Source of the DNA: Epiperipatus broadwayi
Taxonomy: Eukaryota; Onychophora; Udeonychophora; Euonychophora; Peripatidae
Direction: 5' to 3'
Assembly: GCA_028023455.1 (NCBI GenBank)
Contig: JAQFVV010000141.1
Span: 2,468,843-2,532,842, forward strand
Length of the DNA stretch: 64,000 nt
Position 1 is the stretch's first letter. The number at the start of each line of letters is the position of its first letter. The notes under the pieces were generated by a model. The model ran no database searches, was not told the DNA's origin, and worked only from the letters and a program-made list of their open reading frames with translations. Below, piece after piece: positions 1 through 17,138 of this stretch. A program made the translations under genes and the position numbers.

Positions 1-4359
<4,359 letters not shown>

Positions 4360-4553
4360 CTATTATGTTGTTCATTAGGTGTTTGATCTGGGGCTTAGAA
4401 GGTGGGTTTGAATCCAGGCTGGTCCCTGACCTAAATCTTGGGCTTGACTGGGTTTGAAGTACATTTTGTGTGTTCCAGCTCATGTTAGATGGATAGACAT
4501 GTTTTGACCGGTACAGAGTAGGGTTTTTTTTTTCTCAGGCTTTTGACCGGTAC
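4360..4553 (-). repeat. Degenerate LTR-like terminus abutting (TA)n
   Basis: On the minus strand this begins TGTACCGGTCAAAACATGTC immediately beside a (TA)n tract (4554-4577). It resembles the repeat ending at 22286, which begins TGTAACAGCCAAAACATGTC, and more distantly the LTR of the Gypsy element at 10642. It therefore looks like a decayed solo LTR or fragment of that superfamily. The far boundary is not clear. Confidence 0.45.
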
Positions 4554-4744
4554 AATATATATATATATATAGATATATATGGTTTCAAACTTTTTCTAAA
4601 TCTATTGATAATTTTTTTTAAAAAAATCTTATGTTTCTAACATCTAATTTGGTTTTATCATATTTAAGATTACCAAAATTCATTTCAATCCTGCAATTGT
4701 AAACACCATATGAATCTTTATATTAACATGTTAAATACTATATA

Positions 4745-4950
4745 TAATAAGATATTGCATGCTATATGTAATGATATAGAATCTATGATTCAAGGCTATA
4801 ATGTTATAGAATCTATTATTCAAAGGCCCAGTTGTTTGCGCCATATGTAATGTGATGAAATCATAGATTCAACACCATAGTTAGTTGCAACATATGTAAT
4901 GGGATAAAATGATAGATTCAACACCCTAGTCAGTTGCCCATATATAACAG
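4745..4950. repeat. Degenerate minisatellite, unit about 50-57 bp
   Basis: Imperfect units containing CATATGTAATG, GATAAAAT or GATGAAAT, and ATAGATTCAACACC recur at about 4745, 4785, 4830, 4880 and 4925. The unit length varies slightly and the copies are diverged. No coding role is apparent. Confidence 0.6.
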
Positions 4951-5259
4951 GATAACAGTTTTTACCAGAAAGAGAGTGCACATTTCACTACAATCAGACT
5001 TTGGGTCTTCATGTATAATGCTGGAAATAATATGATGACATGCTAAGTCCATGATTACACCCATCTTTACTATGCTAGTTCAATGATAATAAGACAAATT
5101 TAGGTATAATTTAGACTCTCATCCCTCTTTCAGTCACCCCTATATCACAATATTCAACCTCATGGAAAATTTGCAATTGGCTTTCTTCAGGGATGATTTT
5201 AAACAAGTCATTTTCTAATATGCCTTTATAAAATAATTGACTAATAAATGACATTCCTA

Positions 5260-5261
<2 letters not shown>

Positions 5262-5333
<72 letters not shown>
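5262..5333. repeat. (TA)n microsatellite adjoining an LTR
   Basis: A TA tract of about 72 bp that ends exactly where the left LTR of the next element begins (TGTAAC at 5334). The other end of that element also sits in a short ATATAT remnant (10636-10641), so the tract is probably the original insertion target. Confidence 0.9.
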
Positions 5334-5336
<3 letters not shown>

Positions 5337-6730
5337 AACTGTACTCACACAACCCCTTTATTACCTCAGTTGTAACAATTTTCTGATGAGTATGTTGCAG
5401 GAAGGAACTATCAATTGACATCCCCCAATGCAAATGTTATCTCCCCTTCAACAATATTTCCTGCTCATCAGAGGATGTAGCACCATAGAGAGTGGAAGCA
5501 TCTAGATTTATCTGCATATATTAAGATCATTTATGAATTATCTTATTAAAATGCCTTTTGATTATAGATATTTTTAGTATTTATAATTTATTATTAATAA
5601 AACACATCTTTACATAGCTATAATTATTCATAATTCATTTTAAGAAAGACATTTTTTTAATAAACATATATAAGTATTGAATGAAATGACTTTTGATTAC
5701 CAATATTTAAGACATTTAATATTTTTAATTTATTATTAATATAATGCATCTTCACATAGCTATATGTATTCATAATTTTCTTTAAGAAAGATGTTTTGTT
5801 CCATTTTTTTATAAACACATATAAGTATTGAATATTTTATGAAATTGTTACCTTCATTTTATCCAGTTTGTTTCTCCATTCTCAGATTCTACTGCATTCA
5901 AAAAGAGATCATTTTATTTAAGCTGAATGGCATTATTTACTTTCATGATGTTCACCCAGGCAAATCTTGGAGAACCATGGCTTTCGATGAAGAGAAGAAG
6001 CTGTTACTGATTAGCCTTCCATTGTTATTATTTTATTATTAATATTTTCTTTTTTTATCATTAACAGTGGCTATAAATATTATATTCCAAAGTTTCTTAA
6101 AATCAGCTGTCAACTAAATAGTCAAGTCACTTAGATGAAAATTTTAACTTTTTAACTTCACTTTTCTTACTTTTTAACTCCTTTTAGAGATCTAAAATAA
6201 AATCTTTAAAATTATCTCTCCTGAACTTCAACTAACTATTTATGCTCTTATCCTTGGATTGATTAAGCAACACTGCCCACTGTATTTTATTTGTTCCACA
6301 GCTTTCATTTAATCCTGAGAGCTTTCTCTTCTTAAAGATAGGACACTGCTTTTTGCAGGACAGATAATGAATCATGATAATTAAAAGTTATGTTTTGTCA
6401 ATTTAATAAGACTGCCTCAAGTGATTATTAATGTTGTATGACAACATCATTTCAAATTTTAAAAATGTAATATTTTAAAAAAATTCCAGATTTTTAGAGT
6501 GATGTATTTATATCATAATCTAAAATTATGAAATCAATAATGAAGGTTTCTCATTATTTTTTTTTCAGTTATAGAAAATAATGATTTTCTTGTAAAGTCA
6601 TAGAACTTTTTGCTATATTTTTCTAAAAAAAATATAAGATTGACTTCTTTTATATAACTATGCTGTTTTTTAGGTGGGAAGGTAAATAGCTTTTAGAATA
6701 CATACACATGTGAAACAGTGTTTTGTTTCA
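5334..6730 (-). repeat. 3' LTR of the 5334-10635 element
   Basis: It matches 9215-10635 along its whole length with scattered substitutions and small indels, so insertion is not recent. Short open frames within it (for example 5839-6042) are not conserved in the same frame in the partner LTR (9819-10022), so I treat them as chance. Confidence 0.8.
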
Positions 6731-6743
6731 TTACCCTCCACCA
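6731..6743 (-). promoter_or_regulatory. Polypurine tract of the LTR element
   Basis: In minus sense the bases GGTGGAGGGTAA directly precede the LTR start TGAAAC. Polypurine tracts prime plus-strand DNA synthesis in LTR retrotransposons and lie immediately 5' of the 3' LTR, which is the position seen here. This fixes the element orientation as minus. Confidence 0.6.
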
Positions 6744-7739
6744 AAATTTTGGAAGAAATCACCTGGAAGTACTATTTCATTCCACATACTATACACATCA
6801 TTTCTCATTACTGCATCTCTACTGGTTTTAGATTTGCTTATGATATGAGTAAGATGAGCTAGAAAGTGAATATGTGAACTGTAGCTTCCAATGCCAGAAT
6901 AAGCAGATGGCCAAGCAAAAACTACTAGTACATACTGTCCCATGATGTCACAAGAAAATATCTCATTTTAAGCACTAATTCTCTTGAACCTATAAGGATC
7001 ATCCAACTAAAAATATGATCCAGAAAAAATTGGCATGGCTTCTCTGAGTCTTAAGGGCTTATTCATTTGGTCTATCCATGAAACCAAGGCCTATTCATGA
7101 GGCCCATATATACACACTGCTAGACTACTCTCAGATCTCAACATCCAGGTCTGGATAGTTCCCAGCAAACACAATGCATCCAAGCAGCTTTGCTAAATCA
7201 TCCACCCACCTTGACATGAACAACACAAATTCATGCATCACTACATCCCACTCACAAACTTCTTCCATCAGCTATCTCTATTTTGTTGTTCTGCATTGTA
7301 ACTACACCCTTGCATGGGAGACTAATGATCATGATCACTTCTCCTATGGCATCTTTCTCTGTTCTCAGGTGATGGACTTTTATTTTGTCCCATTTAGTCA
7401 TTTTTCAGGCCATACATCACCATGGTAGCTTGTGTTTCTAGCTACAATTTTCTGCAAGTTATAATTACTAGTTGATCTTTTATAACCTTGGTTTAGTATG
7501 GGCTGTGCATATTGCCTATTGAATATCTTCTTTGCATTTTCCATGGTGGTATCCCATTTCTTTGTTGATGATACCATGGTGGTGGTTCATAGTTGCTATA
7601 TTTTTGAGGAGGCATTTTCCTTTTGTATCTGATGTATCCTATTCTAGGCCATCATCTCTTTTATAAAGAAGTTTGTTTTGTGGGTGTTTGCTCAACCTTC
7701 CTTGGTTGCTGATGCACTGCAGTGATCATATGCTGTTTA
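6744..7739. other. Internal element sequence without recognised domain
   Basis: This is the 3' part of the internal region in element sense. A 70-codon minus frame (6731-6943) ends at the polypurine tract, where the end of pol would be expected, but I recognise no motif. Plus-strand frames here (for example 7174-7428) have no family features and are probably shadows. Confidence 0.4.
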
Positions 7740-8800
7740 TAAGTTCAGCAACCTGCTCAATAGTTTGACAATCAGTCCCAATTAGCATTCTTTCTTTGTA
7801 ACTTGGGAAGCTGTGCCATATCAATCTAATAATCTGAAGTTCAGATAAAGGTTCAGATGTCAAGGCTCTTAATCTGGCATCTGTCTTCTAATGAAGGGCA
7901 TAAAAGGCTCTCCAAGTGGACATTTCTCCTGGGACACCTTGTATTTAATCCTTTCCTGATAATTGTCACTCCAGTAACAGCTCATTAGTGCTCTTTTAAA
8001 ATCCTAAAAGTTTGTAAATTGGGTGAACATTGAATCCCACTATGCTTGAGCTGCACCTTGGATATGACTACATTCTATTGCCAGTGTTGCCTCTTCTTTT
8101 AAGGCATTAATGCTAAAGTAACTTTCCAGACATTTTGCATATTCTTTAGGTGCTTCACTATAGCTCCCTAAAAAACTTCTAATTTTTAGGAACTGATTTA
8201 CAGTTCCAGACCTCTGATTGGTTTTTAGGGACATCATGACTAACATGATAGTTTTCTTTTTTACTTTCTTTTACGGACTGTTTCTGTCTTTTCTTGTTGA
8301 GGCAATATATTGCTATTTTTATTCCTATATCTTTCATCTGGGTGGTCAATATATCCACCTTCTCCTGCATGTATTCTTATTATTTTTGTATCCATGGCCT
8401 CACATATCTAGGTCATTTTGACTTCTTGCTCTATTAGTGAGGCTTTTACTTCCTCCATCACTTCCTCCTTAATTTTTAATATTTTGCTAGTCACTTTTTT
8501 ATTAACTGGTTGAACTTTCCGTTTTGGCTTTCAGTTATTGTTGTGATATGTTCTTTCAATTCTTTTGCCTTCTTCTCTCTGTTCTCTATGTTCTTTTTTA
8601 TCTTTCTCTTTTTTTCTTGTTGTCTTCTCTCTCTTCTTATTGTCTTTTTCTCCCTGTTCTCTATATTTTTATCTTCCTCTCTTTTCTTGTTGTCTTATTA
8701 TCTCTGTTCCTCTCTTTTCTTGTTGTCTTCTTCTCTCTGTTTTTTTCTGTTCTTCATTTGTGTATCATTTCCATTAACTGGGCTAACATGAACATTTACT
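7740..8800 (-). pseudogene. gag: Degenerate Gypsy gag (coiled coil plus capsid-like region)
   Basis: Minus-strand frames give a charged Glu/Lys/Arg/Gln-rich amino end (about 8500-8800), built from imperfect repeats of an RRQQEKR-like unit and likely coiled coil. A capsid-like stretch follows at 8040-8370, with a pattern like F.G...E.P.EY...LE.YF, typical of Ty3/Gypsy Gag. Downstream the motif CYWSDNYQERIKYKVSQEK (about 7900-7990) parallels YYWSDDQQSRI in the gag of the neighbouring element at 14690-14914. Stop codons and frameshifts break the frame. Gag normally forms the intracellular particle that packages the element RNA. No zinc knuckle is seen. Confidence 0.65.
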
Positions 8801-9214
8801 CTGTTTTCTGTGACTGGTTTTGATTGTCTTCTTTGACTTCTTGTTTATCTTCTTTCTCAGGAAGATTCTCTATACTTTCTGTATCCATCATCTTATTTGT
8901 TTTTGATCTGGTTATCATCAATATTTTATTTTTATTTATTTTTTTTATTTTTTATTGGTACTTTTTATTTTAATTTTGATAAGCTTCTCTCTTCATCCAC
9001 ACCATGATTTAACTCCATCTTCTTTGACATGCCTGTTTTATTCTTTATCTACCATTTATGCCATTCATTTTTATGTTCTTTTTTTCTCCACCCTTTTTGA
9101 ATAAATCACATCCCTGCATCATATGTCCTTTTCATTTCTTTTTTTTTACTCATTTCTAGCTGTTTATGCCTATGAATAAACTAGCTAGATAAGGCCTCAC
9201 AATACGGTGACAAA

Positions 9215-10635
9215 TGTAACCAGACCTGCACACACCCTTTATTACATTGGTTGTAACAATATTCTGATGAACATGTTGCAGGAAGGAACTATCGATTGAC
9301 ATTCCCCAATGCAGATGTTATTTCACCCTACAACAATATTTCTTGCTCATCAAAGGATGTAGCACCATAAAGATTGGAAACATCTAGATGTATCTGCATA
9401 TATGAAGTTAATCATTTATGATTTACCTTATTAAAAATGCCTTTTGATTATAGATATTTTTAGTATTTATAATTTATTATTAATAAAATGCATCTTCACA
9501 TAGCTATAATTATTCATAATTTATTTTAAAAACGTTTGTTTTATTTTTTATAAACATATATATAAGTATTGAATAAAATCACTTTTACTTATCGACATTT
9601 AAGACATTTAATATTTATAACATTATTAATAAAACACATCTTCACATAGCCATATTTATTCATAATTTTCTTTAAGAAAGTCATTTTGTTTCATTTTTTT
9701 TTATAAACACTTATAAGTATTGAATATTTTATGAAATTGTTATCTTTATTTTATCCAGTTTGTTTCTTCATTACTGGATGCTACTGCATTCAAAAAGGGA
9801 TAATTTTATTTAAGCTGAATGGCATTATTTACTCTCATGATGTTCACCCAGGCAAATCTTGGAGATCCATGGCATAGGATGAAGAGAAGAAGCTGTTACC
9901 GATTAGCCTTCTGTCATTATGTTTTTCTTATTAATATTTTTTTCATCATTAACAGTGGCTATAAATATTATTTCCCAAGATTCCTTAAGATCAGCTGTCA
10001 GCAAAATAGTCAAGTCACTTAGATGAAAATTTTAGCTTTTTAACTCTTCACTTTTCTTACCTTTTTAACTCCTTTTTATTAAATCTAAATAAAATCTTTA
10101 AAAATCTGTCTTCTGAACTTCAACTCAACTATTTATACTCTGATCACTGAATTGATTAAGCAACACTGCCCACTGTATCTTATTTGTTCCACAGCTTTTA
10201 TTTAATCCCAAGTGCTTTTCTCTTCTTAAGGATTGGACACTACTCTTCCTGGGACAGATAATGAATCATGATGATTAAAAGCCATGTTTTTCAATTTGAT
10301 AAGACTGCCTCAAGTGATTATTACACTTTGTATGACAACATCATTTCAAAATTTAAAAATGTAATATTTATTTTAAAATGCCAATTTTAAATAAATATGA
10401 GTGACATATTTATATCATAATCTAAAATTATGAAATCAATAATGAAGGTTTATTTTTATTTTTTAATCAGTTATAAAAAATAATGATTTTATTGTAAAAT
10501 CATAAATTAAAGTTTTTGCTATATTTTGCTAAAATAATATAAGATCAAATTCTTTTATATAAGTCTGCCAATTTTAGGTGGGAGGGTAAATAGCTCTTAG
10601 AATACATATGCATATAAAACAGAATTTTTGTTTCA
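9215..10635 (-). repeat. 5' LTR of the 5334-10635 element
   Basis: Partner of the LTR at 5334-6730. On the plus strand it starts TGTAACCAGACC and ends GTTTCA. I cannot identify a standard tRNA primer-binding site next to it at 9214 and below (no TGG start in element sense), so the priming tRNA is unknown. Confidence 0.8.
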
Positions 10636-10641
10636 ATATAT

Positions 10642-11202
10642 TGTAATGGTCAGATTCGTCTATCTTGCTAACACACTGCAGAATTCAAACCCCAATTATG
10701 AAACTGACCACTCTAGGAGGGGTTGCCTTCTAAATATTCTAGCATCTAAATTCCACAGTGCCTCCTACATGACAACACATCTCTGATGCTACCAATAATA
10801 TATTCCCTTTACCAGTACCTGGTGGTCAGGGAGAAACAAAAAGACTCTATACTAAGATATAAGTTTGGGTTTGCTAACTAAATGTCTATGGATGGTACAA
10901 AAGAAATGTATAAAGATAGACCGAGACAATGATATGGAGCAATAAAATAAAGGATCAAAATTGGTTTTATAAGATTTAAAAGATTTATTTTAAACAGAAA
11001 ATATGTGGCATGATTTTAAATTCTAAAATAATATCATTATACTTTTAATTTTCAATGTTTGAATCTATTTATGAGATGAATATAATTTTATTTTAAACTA
11101 AAACAAATATTACAGATGTAATATCTTTTATAAATAGATTCAAACAAAATAATTTTAAATAGCAAATGATTATTATTTGACGTTTTGAAAATTAATCTAT
11201 CA
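10642..11202 (-). repeat. 3' LTR (561 bp) of the minus-strand Gypsy element
   Basis: It matches 17139-17496 joined to 19754-19971. It contains the conserved words CACTGCAGAATTCAAAC, AAATTCCACAGTGCC and GGTACAAAAGAAATGTATAA. Related but more diverged sequence occurs at 22060-22286 (minus strand). Confidence 0.8.
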
Positions 11203-11249
11203 TTTTAATTATGATGGTCTAACTTTTTGATTTCCATTTTTTTTCATTT

Positions 11250-14240
11250 ATCCTGTGAATGTGCCCATTCCTTTTTCTTTTTTCTGCCTTTTATAATCCT
11301 GGGTCTGGTAGGTAATTTACAAGTGGTTTTAGACTTTTAGCATTATATGTTCCTCTTATATTTCCATAATTCTCCAGTAAATATGCATTTGGACCACTTA
11401 CCCATTTTATCACATATAGCCCTTGATAATGAGGGGAAAACTTATTATATGTCCACTGGTCCCAGTTGCTAGGCTTAATGGTTCTAACCTTGTTTTCTTT
11501 AATTGCTTTTTCTCTCCCTGAGCTTTCAGATGATGTTGAACTGCATGCCTGTCATCTTCTATGTTAACTTCCTGTTCATCTTTGGGCAAGGGTATTTTTA
11601 ATTAGTGGTGGCTCTGGCTTACCAAAATGAAGACACATCTGTTTTAGCCCTGTATCTTCATTAATGGTCCCATTAATATATTGAAAAGTTCCTGAAGTTT
11701 GGTTAACCCAACCCAGTGGTCATCATGGATGTAAGTTCAAAACAGATGGTTGATTTCCTGCATAACTCTCTCAAAGGATTGGATTGGGGTTTCTAATGGA
11801 TGTCAGGATGTGCTTGAGGCCTTGGCCCTTTATCCAGGTCTGCCATTTTCATAAAGTGAATGCTGAACCATGGTCTGAGAGGATTGCTTCAGGCTTGCTG
11901 ATGGTCACAAATTGCTTGAGTTGTAATGCCCTCATTGCACTTCTTGAATCTGCCTTTACAACTGGGTATGCCCATGCATATTTGGAAAATACATTGTAGG
12001 TAACCAAGAGATACCAGAATCTCAGATAGGATTGTCATGGTCCATAATGGTCTACTGCCAATATTTTGTTGGGTCCTGATGGGATAATGGATGCAGGGGT
12101 ACTGCTGAAGATCTTATTTTGTGGTTTGCTTTTTGTGCACATATTAATTTTCTGAAGGGTATGTAAGATATTGCTGTACATTTGTGGACAATGAAATTGC
12201 CATCTCAGGGCTTCTTCTGTTTTTCTAAGACCATAATGTCCTACCAAGCTGTGCATATAATTGACTAATGTGCTTCTTAAATCAGGTAGTACGAGAATTT
12301 TTCATAATTTATTTTCCTCAGTTTGTTGCAGTAAAAGTCCATTCTGTAATCTGCTTTTCTTTACCAGTGGTACATCCTTGAGTGGGGTTTCCTTGCCTTT
12401 GGACCTCCAGTATTAAATATCTGTATTGGGGCTGCTTTTCCTGCCAATACTGCAATTTTTTTTTTTTTCAAATTTCCTGGTCCAACATATTAGTCATGAT
12501 TATTAATGGCTGGTCTGCTATCATAGGGTTGTACAGCTTAACTTCTACAGGGTGATGACTCAACACATTGGCAACAATATTTTCAGGGCCTGGGCAATTG
12601 ATTATCTTGTAGTGGAATTTCTGCAATGATAAGCTCCAGCATTATTTAGATAACACTTATTAAGAAATTCCAAGCAATGGTGGTCTGGAATAATAATTAC
12701 TTCTGATCCAAGCAATACTTGCTTGAATTTACTGCATGCCCATATGATGGCCAAAGGCTTTTTCTCAGTGATAGTATAGTTCTCTGCACCTCTTAGTTTA
12801 TGGCTACTGAAGTATAAAACATGATGTTGGCCTGCTTGATTAACCTGAAACAGTACAACACCTAGGCCTTTCTTGCTGCTATTGGTCTGCAAATATAATG
12901 TGTAGGTAAAGTCAGGATAACACAACATCACAGTCTGAAGGAAGTTGTCCTTGATTTTATTGAAGTCCTGTTCATGCTGTTCATTCCATTCCCACTGATG
13001 GTGTTGCTTCAATAGTTCCAGCAACATGGAGGTATCTTTCACAAAGCCTGAATAGAACTTATGGTAATAATTGCAGAGCCCTAAAAAGGATCTAATCTGC
13101 TTTCTATTGATAATCCTCAGGAAATTCTTGATTGCTTTTACTTTATCACCATGGGTACAAATCCCTTGTCCATTGACTATGTGCCTTAAAATGCAATTTC
13201 TTTTAGGTAAAAGTGACTCTTTCCAAGTTTACAGTAATATTCTTTTGGGAACATTCAAAAAAGAATTGCTTTAGGTGCTTCAGGTGTTCTTGGCAGTTAT
13301 GTGATGTGATGACCACGTCATCGATATAGCAAACTAATTTATTTTTTTAGATCTTCAGATAGAACTTAGTCCAAGCACCTCATTAATCCAATGCTGCTAT
13401 TTATGAGCCTGAAAGTACTCTCTTAAATAGATGTGTCTGCCCATTGTGACAGAAGACCATATATTTTCTGTCTTGAGGATGTAATATCATCTGCCAATAG
13501 CTAGCAGTTAAGTCTAATGTGGAAAAGATATTCTTTGTAGGTAATTTGAGGAAAAAATCCTGCACCAGTGGTGGTATATCTCATTCTGGTATTGTGATAT
13601 TATAGAGCATTCTGGCATCTAAACACAGTCTTATAGACATGTTTTTCTTTTTCACAAACACTAATAAGTTATTATAAGGTGATGATTCTTTTTCAATCAC
13701 TTCCCATGCAATCATCTGTTGGATCTGAGCAATCACTTCATCTTAATATTGGAAAGGAATAGGGTATGTCCGGGCCTGGAAGTGGGTTTTTTTCACATGA
13801 ATCTGGTGGACATAACTTTTAATTTCTCCAGGGATCAGGGAGAAAATTTGGTGACTTGCCATCAATAGTTGATGCAATTGGGACTGGTCCTCGATTATCT
13901 CTAGTGATGACACTTTGACCTTATGCTTAAAGGTGTCTTCATCAATACAGACTTTCATACTCTGAACCTGAACTCTGGGTAAGACATTGGCTTCATTAAA
14001 GCCTACCTTCTCTTACTGGACCATAATTGAATTTGTGGCATGGTCAAGGATACACTTATTCTGGGTCAGAAAATCAGATCCAAGTATAACATTATGGACC
14101 AATTCATTTATAACTAGGAATGTGTGCCCAATGGTTATTTTCCTGAAGATTATTTTCAACCATACTTGGTATGTTTCAGTTTTTTTTTCAACGGCCAGGG
14201 ATGGGATGGAAACCTGGGAATACATCCACTCTGTGCTTCC
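11250..14240 (-). pseudogene. pol: Gypsy pol: protease, RT, RNase H, integrase (decayed)
   Basis: Reading the minus strand from 14240 downward: a retropepsin tail with VILGSDFL (14013-14225); an RT fragment with a fingers motif LCLDAR, then STLDLTASYWQM (about 13440-13640) and the active-site motif YIDD (about 13305-13330); RNase H with TEKKPLAIIWA (12602-13042), close to the usual TEKE; integrase with an H...H zinc-finger half and the catalytic region AVDHYGP (12035-12256), then a frameshifted second catalytic block (about 11740-11870). The tail reads YQGLYVIKWVSGPNAYLLE (about 11330-11440), a GPY/F-type module. Pol normally copies the element RNA into DNA and integrates it. Multiple stops and frameshifts show that it is inactive. 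The same domain order and similar motifs occur in the plus-strand element at 25665-30364. Confidence 0.8.
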
Positions 14241-14689
14241 ATTTGTAGCAACAACCCCTTTGAGATGCAGGAAATCTGGATGCCAGTGTCAATGAGAGCA
14301 GTAATTTTAAGGGTTCCCAGTCCTATGTTTATTACTGGATATGGACCAATAGGAACTCCACATGTGAGATCCTCTTCTCAGATAACCATTGATGTAGGGT
14401 TCATATCCCCTAAGAAGCTTATTTTTGTTGGAGAATGAGAGTAGTGAGGTTGCACCAACAGGGTGGTTTTGGATCTCCTATTTCATTTTTAGCATGTTTT
14501 GTTCTGATTGATTGTGTGAATTTTATGGGCCAAAGTCGATCATCATCAAAAATTCCACCATGACTTCTACCTCTTTGATTCTTAAAGTGCTGACCATAAG
14601 CCATTGGATAGGTAATGACATGTTCTGTTGGATTGTACTGATGATGTGGGTCTCTGAAAATATGAATGTGGTGAGTGATCTAAAGTGGT

Positions 14690-15352
14690 TTACCAGGCAG
14701 ATGAAAAAACATAAGTCTCTTTGATTGCTTTATACTTCTCCTGGCAAATGGTATTCAAGATTCTACTCTGTTGATCATCACTCCAATAGTACTTCAATAA
14801 AGTTTTGCAGTAATTTGGAAAGTTGCTTGGTTCATTAGTCAACATACCCCACCAATCTTTTTCATAACCCTGTAGATAATGGCTGACAACCACAGTCTGT
14901 TCGTGGCAGTTCATTTTACAAAGATAAAAAATCCCACAAGGTATCCAAGTGTGAGTGGCAATTTTCTCCTATTTCTCTTTGGAATATTTTAATTGGGATT
15001 ATTTTAGAAAGCTAGGTTTGAAACCTGAGGTCTGGAATTAATGTTCTGTAGGCCACATCTCTTCTACTATTGTTCACTTGATGAGGTGGTAAATCACTGT
15101 TAGGGGTCTGACACCTTTGGTTTATTTCCATTTTCTCATTGACACTGTTGACATCAATTTCTATTTTCCATTGGAGCGTTTTATTTTCTTGTCTCATTTT
15201 TTTCAACTCTTGTGTGGTTAAACTGATAGCTTCCTTGCATTCATCTCTTCTTCAAGTTTCTTTCTCCAACCTATTTGTTCTTTATTCACATTGCTTCCAT
15301 TGCTCTACAATATTCCTGAAATGGATTTTGTCATCATTCATATTATCCATGG
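14690..15352 (-). pseudogene. gag: Degenerate Gypsy gag
   Basis: A plausible start lies near 15350 on the minus strand, followed by a stop-interrupted, charged, coiled-coil-like amino end (15012-15206) and a capsid-like block (14690-14914) with HYLQGYEKDWWG and LKYYWSDDQQSRI. The pattern matches the gag remnant of the neighbouring element at 7740-8800. Frame breaks separate the blocks. A downstream frame at 14419-14604 (minus) is probably the Gag carboxy end or the junction to protease. I do not see a clear CCHC zinc knuckle. Confidence 0.65.
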
Positions 15353-15399
15353 CTTTGGATGATTATAGTGGCCAATGATGATGATATCTTTCCCTTTTG

Positions 15400-16140
15400 G
15401 CTTTTTTGCTATTTATTTTATCCTAACTTTCTTTTCCTATTAGCATTGACTGATTTGGTGTACTGTTTAAATACAATGTACAAAAATTTTAGACTATTGT
15501 TATCTATAATTTATTAATATCAATGACAAGTAAACAGCACTGATAAAAAAATTTAAACTGTGTTTTATGGTTGAATTAATGCTAAAATCTATTCAATATA
15601 GTTAAAGTACTAACTGAAAAAGAAAATCAAAATAATATTACAGCGAAAGGAATTGAAAATGTCTCTATTGAAAAAAAATAGTTAACTTATATTGAAAATG
15701 TTCTAGTTATTACATACTTTACCCAGAACAGCGGATATTTTCACAAAGATATAATTGCAATTAATGGTATAAATCTTTGTGAATATGCACTATGAGACTT
15801 TGAAAATCAAAAGTTGTGTTACAAGATTTATTTTTGAATTAATGCCTTATCATTAATTATCAGGTATGATTTGTATATCTTTGCAGTAATAATTATAAAC
15901 AAAAGGTTTCTTCTAATGGTTAATTACTATTGTTATTATCTCTATTTCCTTGTTTAAGCCTCTGCTATTATGTTTTACATTTAATTACAAAATTTTAATA
16001 ATGGCTAATCTCCCTATCAGTTATTTTGGCTTACACAATGCTTTTACATTTAACACTAATACCCTAACTAGTGCCCTTTTTATTACTGCCAAAATTTAAT
16101 GTTTTAAATTTGCTGCTGACTGAATTGTACTATTTTACTG

Positions 16141-16239
<99 letters not shown>

Positions 16240-17138
16240 AACATTTCTTAAATGCTATCTATATATATATAGAAAACATTTCTTAAATGCTACCTGTCAA
16301 ATTATTTTGCTGCTAATATATATATATATATTTAGAACAACACACTTTTATTTATATATAAACATTTACTAGATCTGGGTATATCTATTTTGTTCCCTCT
16401 TATTTGAGATTAACATACATATATATTTTTACTAGAATTATTTTGATCCAATTCACAGCTCATTATTTGGTCTAAAAAATGTATATGTTTGAAAAAAAAC
16501 AAATATATATACAAAAGAATTCAGCCTGATGACAAAATTTATTTTTGAAGTAACTCCATTTATTGAACTTACCTATGGGCACCATGCCATCAGTTTAAGA
16601 ACATCCATAGACTGTTAGCTTCCTCAAAAATTAATTTTAAATAGCTATTCCATTTAACCCTGAGCATTCATTATAACATTCAAATTGTCATTTATTAAAT
16701 ATTTATTTATTATCACATTTCATACAAAAACCAATTTTATCTAGATCATTTGCATACAAAATGATTTTCTGCTACCTTGCGCTTTGAGCCAGTAAAACTT
16801 TATTTTGACAGTAGTGAAACAATAAAAAAAAATGGCTCGTATTGCACTATAGCAAGTTTGGACAGGTTTAGATTATACAATATATGTAATTAAATGCCTG
16901 AGTCAAACAAAATATGAAAATGCATATGCAATATACACAACATTATTTATAATATAGAGTTTGAAAAATCTACAAATATTCAAATATAAAAGATATGGGT
17001 ATTTAAATAATGAACAAAATGCTAAATTGAGCTATAGAGATGTAGATATTTAAATAATTGAGACTACAAGGATGTGGGTGTTTAAATAATTGAGACCCCA
17101 TGTTTGGGCAAGCCATGGACCCGTAAAAAAATATACTA
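15400..17138. other. 5' internal/leader part of the Gypsy element, noncoding
   Basis: This lies between the start of gag and the 5' LTR in element sense. It is long for a leader (1.7 kb) and contains a (TA)n tract plus a short duplicated word, GAAAACATTTCTTAAATGCT, at 16237 and 16271, so it probably holds later insertions. A normal primer-binding site is not evident at 17138. Confidence 0.4.
16144..16236. repeat. (TA)n microsatellite, ~93 bp
   Basis: Uninterrupted TA tract. Translated frames across it give Ile-Tyr repeats and are meaningless. Confidence 0.95.

Larger units (their letters stand above)
5334..10635 (-). mobile_element. LTR retrotransposon with 1.4 kb LTRs and gag remnant only
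   Basis: The stretches 5334-6730 and 9215-10635 are clearly homologous direct repeats, each starting TGTAAC and ending TTTCA on the plus strand (so TGAAAC...GTTACA in element sense). Between them lie about 2.5 kb. The orientation is minus: a purine-rich tract (GGTGGAGGGTAA in minus sense) lies directly inside the left LTR, as a polypurine tract should, and the gag frames read on the minus strand. I cannot recognise protease, reverse transcriptase, RNase H or integrase, so this copy is a deletion derivative or a non-autonomous relative. Family knowledge: LTR retrotransposons of the Gypsy class. It directly abuts the next element across only 6 bp. Confidence 0.8.

Noticed and set aside
4745-4950. 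Regular repeats considered as a CRISPR-like array
   Set aside because: Units are contiguous and diverged, without constant repeats and unique spacers, in an animal genome.
5839-6042. Small frame in the left 1.4 kb LTR, with a counterpart at 9819-10022
   Set aside because: The counterpart uses a different frame and gives unrelated peptide sequence, so coding is not conserved.
8510-8823. Hydrophobic Phe/Leu/Ser-rich plus-strand frames resembling membrane proteins
   Set aside because: They are the complement of the charged, repeat-built gag coiled coil on the minus strand.
16071-16286. Open frame full of Ile-Tyr repeats (and similar at 19360-19595, 20144-20443, 22275-22478, 32192-32445)
   Set aside because: Translation of (TA)n microsatellites; no protein signal.
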